From the NCBI GenBank assembly GCA_964580585.1, contig CAZOKZ010000007.1:1-64000 (forward strand): a DNA stretch of 64,000 nt, written 5' to 3'. Positions 45,018-52,435 of the stretch are shown in pieces. The stretch's first letter is position 1. Each line of letters begins with the position of its first letter. Below the pieces are notes generated by a model that saw only the letters and a program-made list of their open reading frames with translations, had not been told where the DNA came from and did not search any database. Made by a program: the position numbers and the translations under genes. This DNA is from CAZOKZ01 sp964580585 (lineage in GTDB: Bacteria; Sumerlaeota; Sumerlaeia; SLMS01; JAHLLQ01).

Positions 45018-45977
45018 TTATTGGGCGGCTTGCTGGTGCTGCAACACGTCGAGCGCGTGTGCCACGGCACCTGTCACGGCGCTGGCGTTATTATCGTACA
45101 CGGGATCGAGCGGCAATCCGCTTTCCTCGATGTGTTTCAGCAACCGGTTCCGGTAATTTTCCACGTGCACCAGATTGCCGCCCCACAAACCGAGAGGAAT
45201 GCGTTCCTCGGAATCGGCAAACAGGTTTTTCGCCACGGGACAAATCAAGTCGAACAGCTCGGCGGCTTGCGCATCGAGAATCTGAGCGGCGGCTTTGTCG
45301 TTATTCCGGTCCTCTTCCATCACCATCGGGGCAAAGGAGGCAATGTTGGTTTTTGTGCCCTCCTGGCCATAGACAAATTGAATGATGCCACGTGGATCTT
45401 CGATTCCAAGCGATTCCATGATGCGTGGTTTGAGATTTGTCTTGGGCCCGCGCCCATCTACGCTTTTCAGCACCGCGCGCAGGGCTTCGAGACCAATTTT
45501 GTAACCGCTGCCTTCATCTGCCAGAATGTGGCCCCATCCGCCGCAACGCGCCGTGGCGTCGGTTTCATCGTTCCATCCAAAACAAATCGATCCCGTTCCG
45601 GCAATCAACAGCAATCCGTGCAATCGTTTGAGCAATGCGCGCATCGCAACGATGGCGTCGTTGATCACGATGATCTGGGTCGAAGAATGGAGAATCGGCG
45701 CTAAAAACCCATGAATGGCGGCTTGATCGCCGGGACTATCGCATCCCGCCATGCCCAGGCAAATGGCGTTCAACTGGTTCGGAGTAATGCCGCCTTCGTC
45801 GCACAAGCGCGAGAGCATGGTGTGCATCACTTGCTCCACATCGCGGTGCGTATTGGCGTGAATGTTCGTGGAAGGCAACGTCAAACGAGCCAATTCCCGA
45901 CCCGTTCCATCGGCTAACGAGGCGAGTGTTTTGGTTCCACCACCATCTACACCGATTACGTAGGCAATTTCACTCAT
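45018..45977 (-). CDS. BadF/BadG-type sugar kinase, N-acetylglucosamine kinase-like
   Basis: ASKHA-fold kinase of 319 aa. Phosphate-1 motif: YVIGVDGGGTKTLASLAD; phosphate-2 motif: GLLLIAGTGSICFGWND; between them AICLGMAGCDS and a switch-like IVINDAIVAMRAL. GCGGWGHILADEGSGYKIG is the family signature of eukaryotic-type GlcNAc kinases. Reported members phosphorylate GlcNAc or glucosamine at the expense of ATP. The location, between a lipoprotein gene and glycosyltransferases in one operon, fits supply of amino-sugar phosphate for glycan synthesis or recycling. The GGAGA ribosome site lies nine bases before the ATG. The other known activity of the family, 2-hydroxyacyl-CoA dehydratase activation, is unlikely because the FeS cysteines of that subgroup are absent. 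Confidence 0.8.
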   Translation of the reverse strand: MSEIAYVIGVDGGGTKTLASLADGTGRELARLTLPSTNIHANTHRDVEQVMHTMLSRLCDEGGITPNQLNAICLGMAGCDSPGDQAAIHGFLAPILHSSTQIIVINDAIVAMRALLKRLHGLLLIAGTGSICFGWNDETDATARCGGWGHILADEGSGYKIGLEALRAVLKSVDGRGPKTNLKPRIMESLGIEDPRGIIQFVYGQEGTKTNIASFAPMVMEEDRNNDKAAAQILDAQAAELFDLICPVAKNLFADSEERIPLGLWGGNLVHVENYRNRLLKHIEESGLPLDPVYDNNASAVTGAVAHALDVLQHQQAAQ

Positions 45978-46008
45978 CGCGGGTTCTCCAACTTCGTCGA
46001 AGGGGATT

Positions 46009-46389
46009 TCAGTACACGTCGAACCGGCTGATCGGTTTCACGCGACCTTCGCGGTTGAATCGGAATTCCAATTCACCGCGATGTTCTGGCTTCAGACGCA
46101 TTTGATAAGCTTTCGAGATTTTTTCGTTCCGAAAATCCGTATATTCCAAATTGATCGGTTCCTCGGGCAGAAGAAAGAACGTGTACGTTTGCTGATTATT
46201 CGGGTCCAGATGATCCACCATGAAAAAATCGCTACCGTATTCGATGCGGATGTCCTTCATCGGGCGTTCGCTTTCATTGACCACCTTCACCTCGACCTGT
46301 CCCCAGGGGATTTTGTGCGCGCAACCGGCCAGTGCCAGCGCTGCGAAAGCCGCCATCAGGGTGGTACGCAAGACATTCCGAATTGCCAT
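46009..46389 (-). CDS. Small predicted lipoprotein
   Basis: A 126-aa protein with a lipoprotein signal (MAIRNVLRTTLMAAFAALA then LAGC; lipobox LAGC, Cys near residue 23). The mature part is beta-rich (VEVKVVNESERPMKDIRIEYG, then QTYTFFLLPEEPINLEYTD), with a short basic C-terminus. I recognise no specific family. It could be a small structural or chaperone-type periplasmic protein. It lies 31 bp upstream of the kinase gene on the same strand, in the glycan operon, and 143 bp downstream of the RelA/SpoT gene. AGGAG lies about 11 bases before the ATG. Confidence 0.7.
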   Translation of the reverse strand: MAIRNVLRTTLMAAFAALALAGCAHKIPWGQVEVKVVNESERPMKDIRIEYGSDFFMVDHLDPNNQQTYTFFLLPEEPINLEYTDFRNEKISKAYQMRLKPEHRGELEFRFNREGRVKPISRFDVY

Positions 46390-46532
46390 CGGTGGGGGTG
46401 CTCCTTAGCCAGAATGAATCTGTAAAGCTCAATGGCCCGAATGGTGGCGAGCTCACCGGTCGAACGCAAGGAGGAATGGGATGGCCTGAAGCAAGAAGGC
46501 CAATCGGCAAAAAAATGTAATCCGAGTTTTCT

Positions 46533-48725
46533 TTACGAAGTCGCGCGACTGACGCGTTCGGCGGTGATGACGCCCTTGGTTTCGCGCAGGGCAGCCAAAA
46601 CACCAACCACCTCGCGAATGTCGGTCACCTCGACCTCATAGCGCATGACGGCAGTGCCTTTACGCTTGTCGGACCTGGTGTTGCAGCACTGGATCGAGAT
46701 GTTACGTGCCGACAGAATGCTGGAAATTTCAGCCAGCAACCCTGTGCGGTCCACGGCTTCGATGCGCATCCACACCAGATGGCTCGCGGGTTCATCGTTG
46801 TTCCAGTGTGCGGGCAAAATGCGTTCCGACTCCTCGATATGGCTGGTCAAACGGGTGATGCTGGGGCAATCGGCGTGATGGATGCTGATCCCTCGGCCCC
46901 GGGTGACGAATCCGACGATGGGATCGCCTTGGATAGGTTTGCAACAGTTCGCGATTCGGACCTGAATGCCTTCGACGCCCTCTACATGGATCAGCGCTTT
47001 CGATCCCGTGGTGCCCTTTTTCGTCTTACGCGGTGGGCGGCGAGCTTTCGACCAATCGGGGTTCATGCGCGTCAGCGCTGCCTGGGCGCTGATCGTGCCG
47101 AATCCGATTTCCGCCAGCAAATCGTCGATCGTTCGTAGCCGGTACGGCTTCAGCAATTCGTCCAGATGCTGATCCAGTTCTGCCTTGCTGACTTCGATAT
47201 TGCGTTCCTTCAGAAGCTTCATCAGCGCCGCGCGTCCATCCGCGACCCAGGTTTCCATCTGCTTGGATTTCAGCCAATGCTTGATTTTACTTCGGGCGCG
47301 ACCCGTTTGTACGATATCGAGCCAGTCGCGGCTGGGATGGCCGGCCTTGCTCGTGAGGATTTCCACCTCATCGCCATGTTGCAATGGCGTGCGCAACGTA
47401 ACCATGCGGCGATTCACCCGCGCGCCGGTACAGTGAAAGCCCACCTGCGTGTGAATTGCGAAGGCGAAGTCGATCGGAGTGGCGTCGGCTGGGAGTTCGA
47501 TCACGTCGCCTTTCGGCGTGAAACACAACGCCGTGTCCGCAAAGACGTCTTTTTTCAGCAAGTCCAACATGCTGTTTGGGTCGCCCGGATCCTGAATCCA
47601 TTCGGAAACCTGGCGCAACCAATCGAGGCGTTTGTCCTCGAACTGATCGATGCGCCCTTCCTTGTATTTCCAGTGCGCGGCGATACCGAATTCCGCCACC
47701 TGATCCATCTGGCGTGTGCGAATCTGGATTTCCGTCATGATGCCCTCGTACCCGACCACCGTCGTGTGGATGGACTGGTACAGATTGGGCTTTGGCATGC
47801 CGATGTAATCCTTGAAGCGTCCCGGCTTCGGCTGCCAGATGGCATGGATTTGCCCCAGGATTTCGTAACATTGCGATTCCGTGTCGCAGAGCACGCGCAA
47901 GGCGTTCAGATCGTAAATTTCCTCCAGTGTCAGACGGTCGCGCGCCATTTTGCGATGGATCGAGTAAAAGTGTTTCGGGCGGCCTTTGATTTCAATGTTC
48001 GTGTGCCCGAGTTCGCCCAGGTAATTGTGCAGGTATTCGATCGAATTTTGGATAACGTTTTCGCGCTCGCGTTTTTTACGCGCGATGTAGCGCGTGATTT
48101 CCTGGTATTCCTCGGGGTAGAGGTAATACATCGACAAGTCTTCGAGTTCACTCTTGATGCGCACCATACCGAGCCGGTTCGCCAGCGGCGCGTAGATGTC
48201 CAATGTCTCGCGCGAGATCGCCAGACGTCGGTCGGAATTCAGTGGGCGCAACGTGCGCATATTATGCAACCGGTCGCACAGTTTGACCATCAGAACGCGA
48301 ATGTCTTTGGCCATCGCGACGATGATTTTTCTCAGGTTTTCAATCTGGTGTTCGCGCGAGGTATCGAAATGAATGCGGCTGATTTTTGTCACACCTTCGA
48401 CGAGCGCCGGAATAGGCTCGGGGAACATGCTGCGCAGTTCGTCGAGCGTCATCGGCGTATCTTCGAGCACGTCGTGCAGCAATCCCGCGGCGATACTGGC
48501 GGGGTCCAGGCGCAGATCGCACAACAAGTGCGCCACGGCCAAGGGGTGCTCGATGTACAGTTCGCCGGATTTACGCACCTGGCTGACATGCAGCCGGTCT
48601 GCCACGTCGAACGCCTGGCGCACCATCTCGCGCCCCCCGTCGGTTTCGGGGATCTTCGATAGCAACCGCTCCAGACTTTCCTGGATGGCATCTTGCTGCT
48701 GGACGGCGTCCGAAGCCACGTGCAT
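46533..48725 (-). CDS. RelA/SpoT-family (p)ppGpp synthetase/hydrolase
   Basis: Long RSH-type enzyme (730 aa) that makes and degrades the alarmone (p)ppGpp. The HD hydrolase domain has YIEHPLAVAHLL and AAGLLHDVLEDT, both intact, so hydrolysis is likely. The synthetase domain (about 240-370) has GRPKHFYSIHRKM, YDLNALRVLCDT and RFKDYIGMPKPNLYQSIHTT. A TGS domain (about 400-460, VIELPADATPIDFAFAIHT) and a Cys-containing zinc-finger-like region (CCKPIQGDPIVGFV) follow. The C-terminal ACT domain contains DRTGLLAEISSILSARNIS. It is a bifunctional Rel-type enzyme, not a hydrolase-dead RelA. The leader upstream contains two perfect 9-5-9 inverted repeats. Confidence 0.93.
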   Translation of the reverse strand: MHVASDAVQQQDAIQESLERLLSKIPETDGGREMVRQAFDVADRLHVSQVRKSGELYIEHPLAVAHLLCDLRLDPASIAAGLLHDVLEDTPMTLDELRSMFPEPIPALVEGVTKISRIHFDTSREHQIENLRKIIVAMAKDIRVLMVKLCDRLHNMRTLRPLNSDRRLAISRETLDIYAPLANRLGMVRIKSELEDLSMYYLYPEEYQEITRYIARKKRERENVIQNSIEYLHNYLGELGHTNIEIKGRPKHFYSIHRKMARDRLTLEEIYDLNALRVLCDTESQCYEILGQIHAIWQPKPGRFKDYIGMPKPNLYQSIHTTVVGYEGIMTEIQIRTRQMDQVAEFGIAAHWKYKEGRIDQFEDKRLDWLRQVSEWIQDPGDPNSMLDLLKKDVFADTALCFTPKGDVIELPADATPIDFAFAIHTQVGFHCTGARVNRRMVTLRTPLQHGDEVEILTSKAGHPSRDWLDIVQTGRARSKIKHWLKSKQMETWVADGRAALMKLLKERNIEVSKAELDQHLDELLKPYRLRTIDDLLAEIGFGTISAQAALTRMNPDWSKARRPPRKTKKGTTGSKALIHVEGVEGIQVRIANCCKPIQGDPIVGFVTRGRGISIHHADCPSITRLTSHIEESERILPAHWNNDEPASHLVWMRIEAVDRTGLLAEISSILSARNISIQCCNTRSDKRKGTAVMRYEVEVTDIREVVGVLAALRETKGVITAERVSRATS

Positions 48726-48776
48726 TGCTCCTTCTGGCGCTGGAGAAGCCTTGCCCCATCGGGGAAGGACTTCAAA

Positions 48777-48838
48777 TTCCTATACACAGAGTATAGGAAA
48801 GACAACTCATTTTGGCAATCCCTTCTGTTAAGGGATTG
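48777..48838. promoter_or_regulatory. Two spaced 9-5-9 perfect inverted repeats
   Basis: TTCCTATAC-ACAGA-GTATAGGAA (48777-48799) and CAATCCCTT-CTGTT-AAGGGATTG (48816-48838) are both perfect, with nine-base arms and five-base loops and centres 39 bp apart. They lie in the 237-bp divergent region between the RSH gene and the GHL10-like gene. Neither has a T run on either side, so they look more like operators or leader-RNA stems than terminators. Confidence 0.45.
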
Positions 48839-48962
48839 TCAGTTGAAGATTATCCTGGTAGCACAAATACCGCTGCTGTAAAGGCTGAACATGGGGTTGC
48901 GAGGGGGCGAACCACTAAAGGGTACGATTATTTCCCCGCCTGAATCGACCGAGGATTTTGCC

Positions 48963-50276
48963 ATGCCGAATCGACCGCTGATGACCCGTGCCGCGTTTGT
49001 GTCGCTCCAGGCCAAGGAGCATCGCCGCGATGCGCGCGCCCGCCTGCATCGTTTGGTCCAGCGGGGATACAACTCCTTGATTTTACCGTTGATGCAGCAC
49101 GGTGGGGTGACGGTTCGCCTGCGTAAAGCTGGCGAACTCGAGGGGCCATTGGCCGACGTGCTTCCACACATCTTTACGCAGGAACGCTGCTCGGTGTGGT
49201 TGTATATCGATCCGCTTTCGGCAAGCACTACGGGCGAGGCCCGGCTGGGGTCGTTGGCAAAAGAGCATCGCGATTGGCTGATTCGTAACACCCAAGGGCA
49301 CTTAACACCCATCGGCGACGAATATACCTACCCGCTTTTTTCCTGGATGAACACCTCATACCGGCGTTACTTGGCGGATTTGCTGGTTGTGATGGCAGAA
49401 ACCCAGCCGTTTTCAGGAATTGTCCTCGATCTTCGCTGTTTCCCTGGGATGTCCGATAACCAGGATTTCTGGTATTGTTGTTCTTACGAAAGTCAGACAC
49501 GCGCCGAACAAGCGCTTGGGCTCGATTTCGAGCAACTGCTCAGCGAAGGCAGTCGAAAGCAAATTGCCGATTGGAAAAAATGGGTGCTCGATGAATTAGG
49601 CGAATTTCTCTCCTATCTGAAAGCCCGCACTCATGTGGCTCGCAGCGACCTCTCTTGGAAACTGCTTATCCCCCGAATGCCCACAAAGAGCAGTTCGGAA
49701 TCCATGCCGTGGTTCGATTGGTTCGACGAAGGATTGATGGACGAGTTGATGGTGGCAAACGATGGGCGAACGCCGACGGTTTCGGCGTTAATCGACCAGA
49801 TCGACCAGATTGCCGGGCGCCGAATGCTAACGATGCCGGTGTATGAAAACGAAGCGACGTTGCACGAAGCCGATACGCAATTGGCCAAGGCCCCAACCCC
49901 CGGCTTTGCCGTGATCGAACCGCTCGACGATCCTTCGGCTGATCCATTGCCCGATTGCCAGTCGAACTGGCGGCATCGAGGAGCGCTCGAAGACGAACCC
50001 CTGCTTGCCTCGACCGCTTTGGCGGCGTATCTGGAAACGGAATTTGGAGAAGACGAAAAACTCGGGCGTTTTTTTCATCGCGTGCGGCAGTATCTGGGGG
50101 ATTTTGAACCGGAACCGGACGAGCTGGAAAAAATGTTCGAGCGCACCTTTGCGTTCGAGGACCGTCTGGCCAAAGGCGACCTGGAAATCCCCGACGACAA
50201 ACGCCATCTTCTCAGAGAAATGAAGTTGATTAACCGACTGATGCTTACCATTCCCGCCCCGCCGGTGAGTTACTGA
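48963..50276 (+). CDS. GHL10-like glycoside hydrolase family protein
   Basis: A 437-aa protein resembling the GHL10 (DUF187) TIM-barrel family. The barrel-like part (about 1-320) has LHRLVQRGYNSLILPLMQHG, CSVWLYIDPLSAS, TQGHLTPIGDEYTYPLFSWM, SYRRYLADLLVVMAETQPFS and GIVLDLRCFPGMSDNQDFWY, in the usual order. Here the frame lacks a signal peptide or membrane segment, although characterised relatives are mostly secreted. The C-terminal 110 residues are acidic and helical and do not look like a carbohydrate domain. ATG 48963 is supported by GAGGA at about eight bases. The substrate is unknown. It is divergent from the RSH gene. Confidence 0.6.
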   Translation: MPNRPLMTRAAFVSLQAKEHRRDARARLHRLVQRGYNSLILPLMQHGGVTVRLRKAGELEGPLADVLPHIFTQERCSVWLYIDPLSASTTGEARLGSLAKEHRDWLIRNTQGHLTPIGDEYTYPLFSWMNTSYRRYLADLLVVMAETQPFSGIVLDLRCFPGMSDNQDFWYCCSYESQTRAEQALGLDFEQLLSEGSRKQIADWKKWVLDELGEFLSYLKARTHVARSDLSWKLLIPRMPTKSSSESMPWFDWFDEGLMDELMVANDGRTPTVSALIDQIDQIAGRRMLTMPVYENEATLHEADTQLAKAPTPGFAVIEPLDDPSADPLPDCQSNWRHRGALEDEPLLASTALAAYLETEFGEDEKLGRFFHRVRQYLGDFEPEPDELEKMFERTFAFEDRLAKGDLEIPDDKRHLLREMKLINRLMLTIPAPPVSY

Positions 50277-50401
50277 AAGGTACGCTTTTTTTCTAAATCG
50301 CCTGGTTTGTCGTCGTTCGGCGCGAGAACTTGTACTTGCATTGCATCAAATGGAAGCCATTAGAATGCAAAAGATAAATTATACGTGGAGTTGTCGTTAA
50401 A

Positions 50402-51973
50402 ATGCTGAATGGCTTATTTACCAATCCCTATCCGGATTTGGACGCTTTGCAGGAAAAGGCCGATCGAAATCCGGAGCATTTGGCGATCGAACCCACATCG
50501 GTTTGTAATACGAAATGCAAGCATTGCGGTCACTTTTATGTGAATGCCGGCGAACACATGCCGGCGGAAGTCTTTGAGCTAATCCGCGCCAGCCTTCTGG
50601 ACGAAGCGGAGTCCGTGGACCTGACGGGCTGGGGAGAACCTTTGATCGCGCGGCAATTTCCGGCAATGTTTGACGAGTGTTCAAAGCGCGATCTTCGCGT
50701 TTCGTTTACCTCGAACGGAATCAAATTGCGCGATGACGAACTCGTTCGGAAATTGCTGCGTTCCCGGATTTTGCTGCGTGTTTCCGTCGATGGGGCCACA
50801 GCGGAAACATTCGAGTTTGTCCGGCCAAAAATCAAATGGACCGATATGCTCAAAACGTTGGATTGCATTCGTCGTAATATCGACGAACTCGGTGACGAAT
50901 GTCGCGCGACACTGATGATGCATTTTGTCGCGATGAAACTAAACATCCAGGATTTGCCCGAAATCGTCAATCTTGCAGCCAAACATCGATTCAGTATTGT
51001 GAAAGTTCTTCCGTTGGGAATGGTTGACGAACTTGAACTGGTGAAAGACCAGTCACTGGACGGTGCCCCAGAGTTGATTGAAGGGCCCGTTCTCAAGGCA
51101 ATTCCTTTAGCCAGAGAACTCGGTATCGAACTGGATTTGCCGACTTCGTTTCGAGATGTTCTTATTGCTCGCCAGGGTGGGGATGAACAAGCTGCAAAAA
51201 ACCCCCTGGGCAAGTTGCAACGTCGAGCCCGGTTGAGCGCTGCATGGATTCGCCGGATGCGATTTCAACGCGTCGCTCAGATCGCTCTCTATGGATTTGG
51301 TCCTCGAGCCAAAGTCGGACGGACGTGGTGCAAGCTACCCTGGTCGCAAACGCACATTAATGCGGATGGATCTGTTTACCCCTGTTGTCGGTGCGAAACA
51401 AAACTCGGTGATTTGACCAAGCAATCCTGGGAAGATATTTGGAACGGGCAGGCCTATCGGAATATTCGTCGCACGATACATAGCTGGAACCCTTCCAGCG
51501 TATGCCGATTTTGCCATATTCCCATTGGAATCACTGGTGGGGACGAGCACTATGTCGAGCGCTATTTCAATCGTTATCGCCGCGAAGAAATCCCTCTCGA
51601 TTCGTCTGAAATCGGTTTCGACGAGGGCTTTTACGAGCTTGAGAAAAAGGCAGATGGCACGCCAAGCCATCGCTGGGCCAAGAAACAGATCGTCGTTCGC
51701 GTTCCCATGCGTTCAGGTGCGCGATTTTTACGACTCAATGTCATTCCTCATGCTCCACTTCATGATTCCGTGAATCCTGGCAAAGCAGTGATTAACGGCG
51801 GACCCGCAGAACCGTTCGATAACACCTGCACGGAAGTGCATTTCCCCCTCGATCATGTGAATGGTTCCGAGATTCGATTAGAAATAACGATGGAAAATTC
51901 CTGGAATGTGGAAGGCGATCCAAGAGAAATGGCGCTTGCCATTTCGGGCGTTCACTTATTGTTCGGCAAATAA
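50402..51973 (+). CDS. Radical SAM/SPASM protein with a C-terminal beta-domain
   Basis: A 523-aa protein. The radical SAM core (about 25-260) has the SAM-cluster motif CNTKCKHC (Cys at positions 1, 5 and 8) and the GE motif in DLTGWGEPL. The SPASM region has CKLPWSQTHINADGSVYPC then CRCETKLGDL and a later CRFCHIP, as in peptide- and glycan-modifying enzymes with extra Fe-S clusters. The last 100 residues form a beta-sandwich-like domain (FLRLNVIPHAPLH, then INGGPAEPFD, then EIRLEITMENSWNV) similar to domains attached to glycan-modifying proteins. It may act on a sugar or peptide in the surface-glycan pathway. No small precursor peptide gene is seen next to it. Confidence 0.8.
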   Translation: MLNGLFTNPYPDLDALQEKADRNPEHLAIEPTSVCNTKCKHCGHFYVNAGEHMPAEVFELIRASLLDEAESVDLTGWGEPLIARQFPAMFDECSKRDLRVSFTSNGIKLRDDELVRKLLRSRILLRVSVDGATAETFEFVRPKIKWTDMLKTLDCIRRNIDELGDECRATLMMHFVAMKLNIQDLPEIVNLAAKHRFSIVKVLPLGMVDELELVKDQSLDGAPELIEGPVLKAIPLARELGIELDLPTSFRDVLIARQGGDEQAAKNPLGKLQRRARLSAAWIRRMRFQRVAQIALYGFGPRAKVGRTWCKLPWSQTHINADGSVYPCCRCETKLGDLTKQSWEDIWNGQAYRNIRRTIHSWNPSSVCRFCHIPIGITGGDEHYVERYFNRYRREEIPLDSSEIGFDEGFYELEKKADGTPSHRWAKKQIVVRVPMRSGARFLRLNVIPHAPLHDSVNPGKAVINGGPAEPFDNTCTEVHFPLDHVNGSEIRLEITMENSWNVEGDPREMALAISGVHLLFGK

Positions 51974-51996
51974 GACCAGATGCCTTAGAGCAGGGG

Positions 51997-52395
51997 CTAC
52001 TCTTCCGAGTTTGGCTTCGTCCGTCCGAATTGAAAATAGAACATCCACATTAATGCGGCGAACATGAGTAGAATCAGCCAATACGCCGGGCCTGCGGCGA
52101 TGGAACTGCCAACCTGAATTTCAAACCAGTATCCAGTTACGTCGAGGATGAACACGGTCATCAAACTGAACACGCACATGGTGACCATCAGCATCTGGAG
52201 CGCCGCATGAAACGATAAGCGTTCACGCCGCATCCACAACAGCGTGCCGACGGTGTTTGGGATGATAAACATGGCGAGCAGCATCATGCCTGGCATGGGG
52301 CTTCGGACCCAGGTCAGGATCGAAGCCACTAAAATCCATGTCGTCCCACCGATTTGGCTGCCAAACCAAGCTCCCGCTTGCCAAAGATTCTTCAT
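51997..52395 (-). CDS. Small membrane protein, unknown function
   Basis: A 132-aa protein with four predicted membrane segments (WILVASILTWV, then MLLAMFIIPNTVGTLLW, then MLMVTMCVFSLMTVFILDV, then YWLILLMFAALMWMFYF) and a polar C-terminal tail. I recognise no family. The ATG at 52395 follows AAGGGGGC. It converges on the radical SAM gene with a 23-bp gap and lies 40 bp after the GGDEF-EAL gene on the same strand, so it may be co-transcribed with that signalling gene. Confidence 0.65.
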   Translation of the reverse strand: MKNLWQAGAWFGSQIGGTTWILVASILTWVRSPMPGMMLLAMFIIPNTVGTLLWMRRERLSFHAALQMLMVTMCVFSLMTVFILDVTGYWFEIQVGSSIAAGPAYWLILLMFAALMWMFYFQFGRTKPNSEE

Positions 52396-52435
52396 CTGAC
52401 CAGCCCCCTTTCAACAAGTTGTTGACTGCGGAAGC

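Noticed and set aside
47166..48662. Long plus-strand open frame (498 codons) opposite the RSH gene
   Set aside because: It lies wholly antisense to a well-conserved RelA/SpoT enzyme; its translation has no recognisable domain and follows the codon bias of the other strand.
48816..48838. The CAATCCCTT palindrome as a terminator
   Set aside because: No T run follows on either strand, and it lies upstream of both adjacent gene starts.
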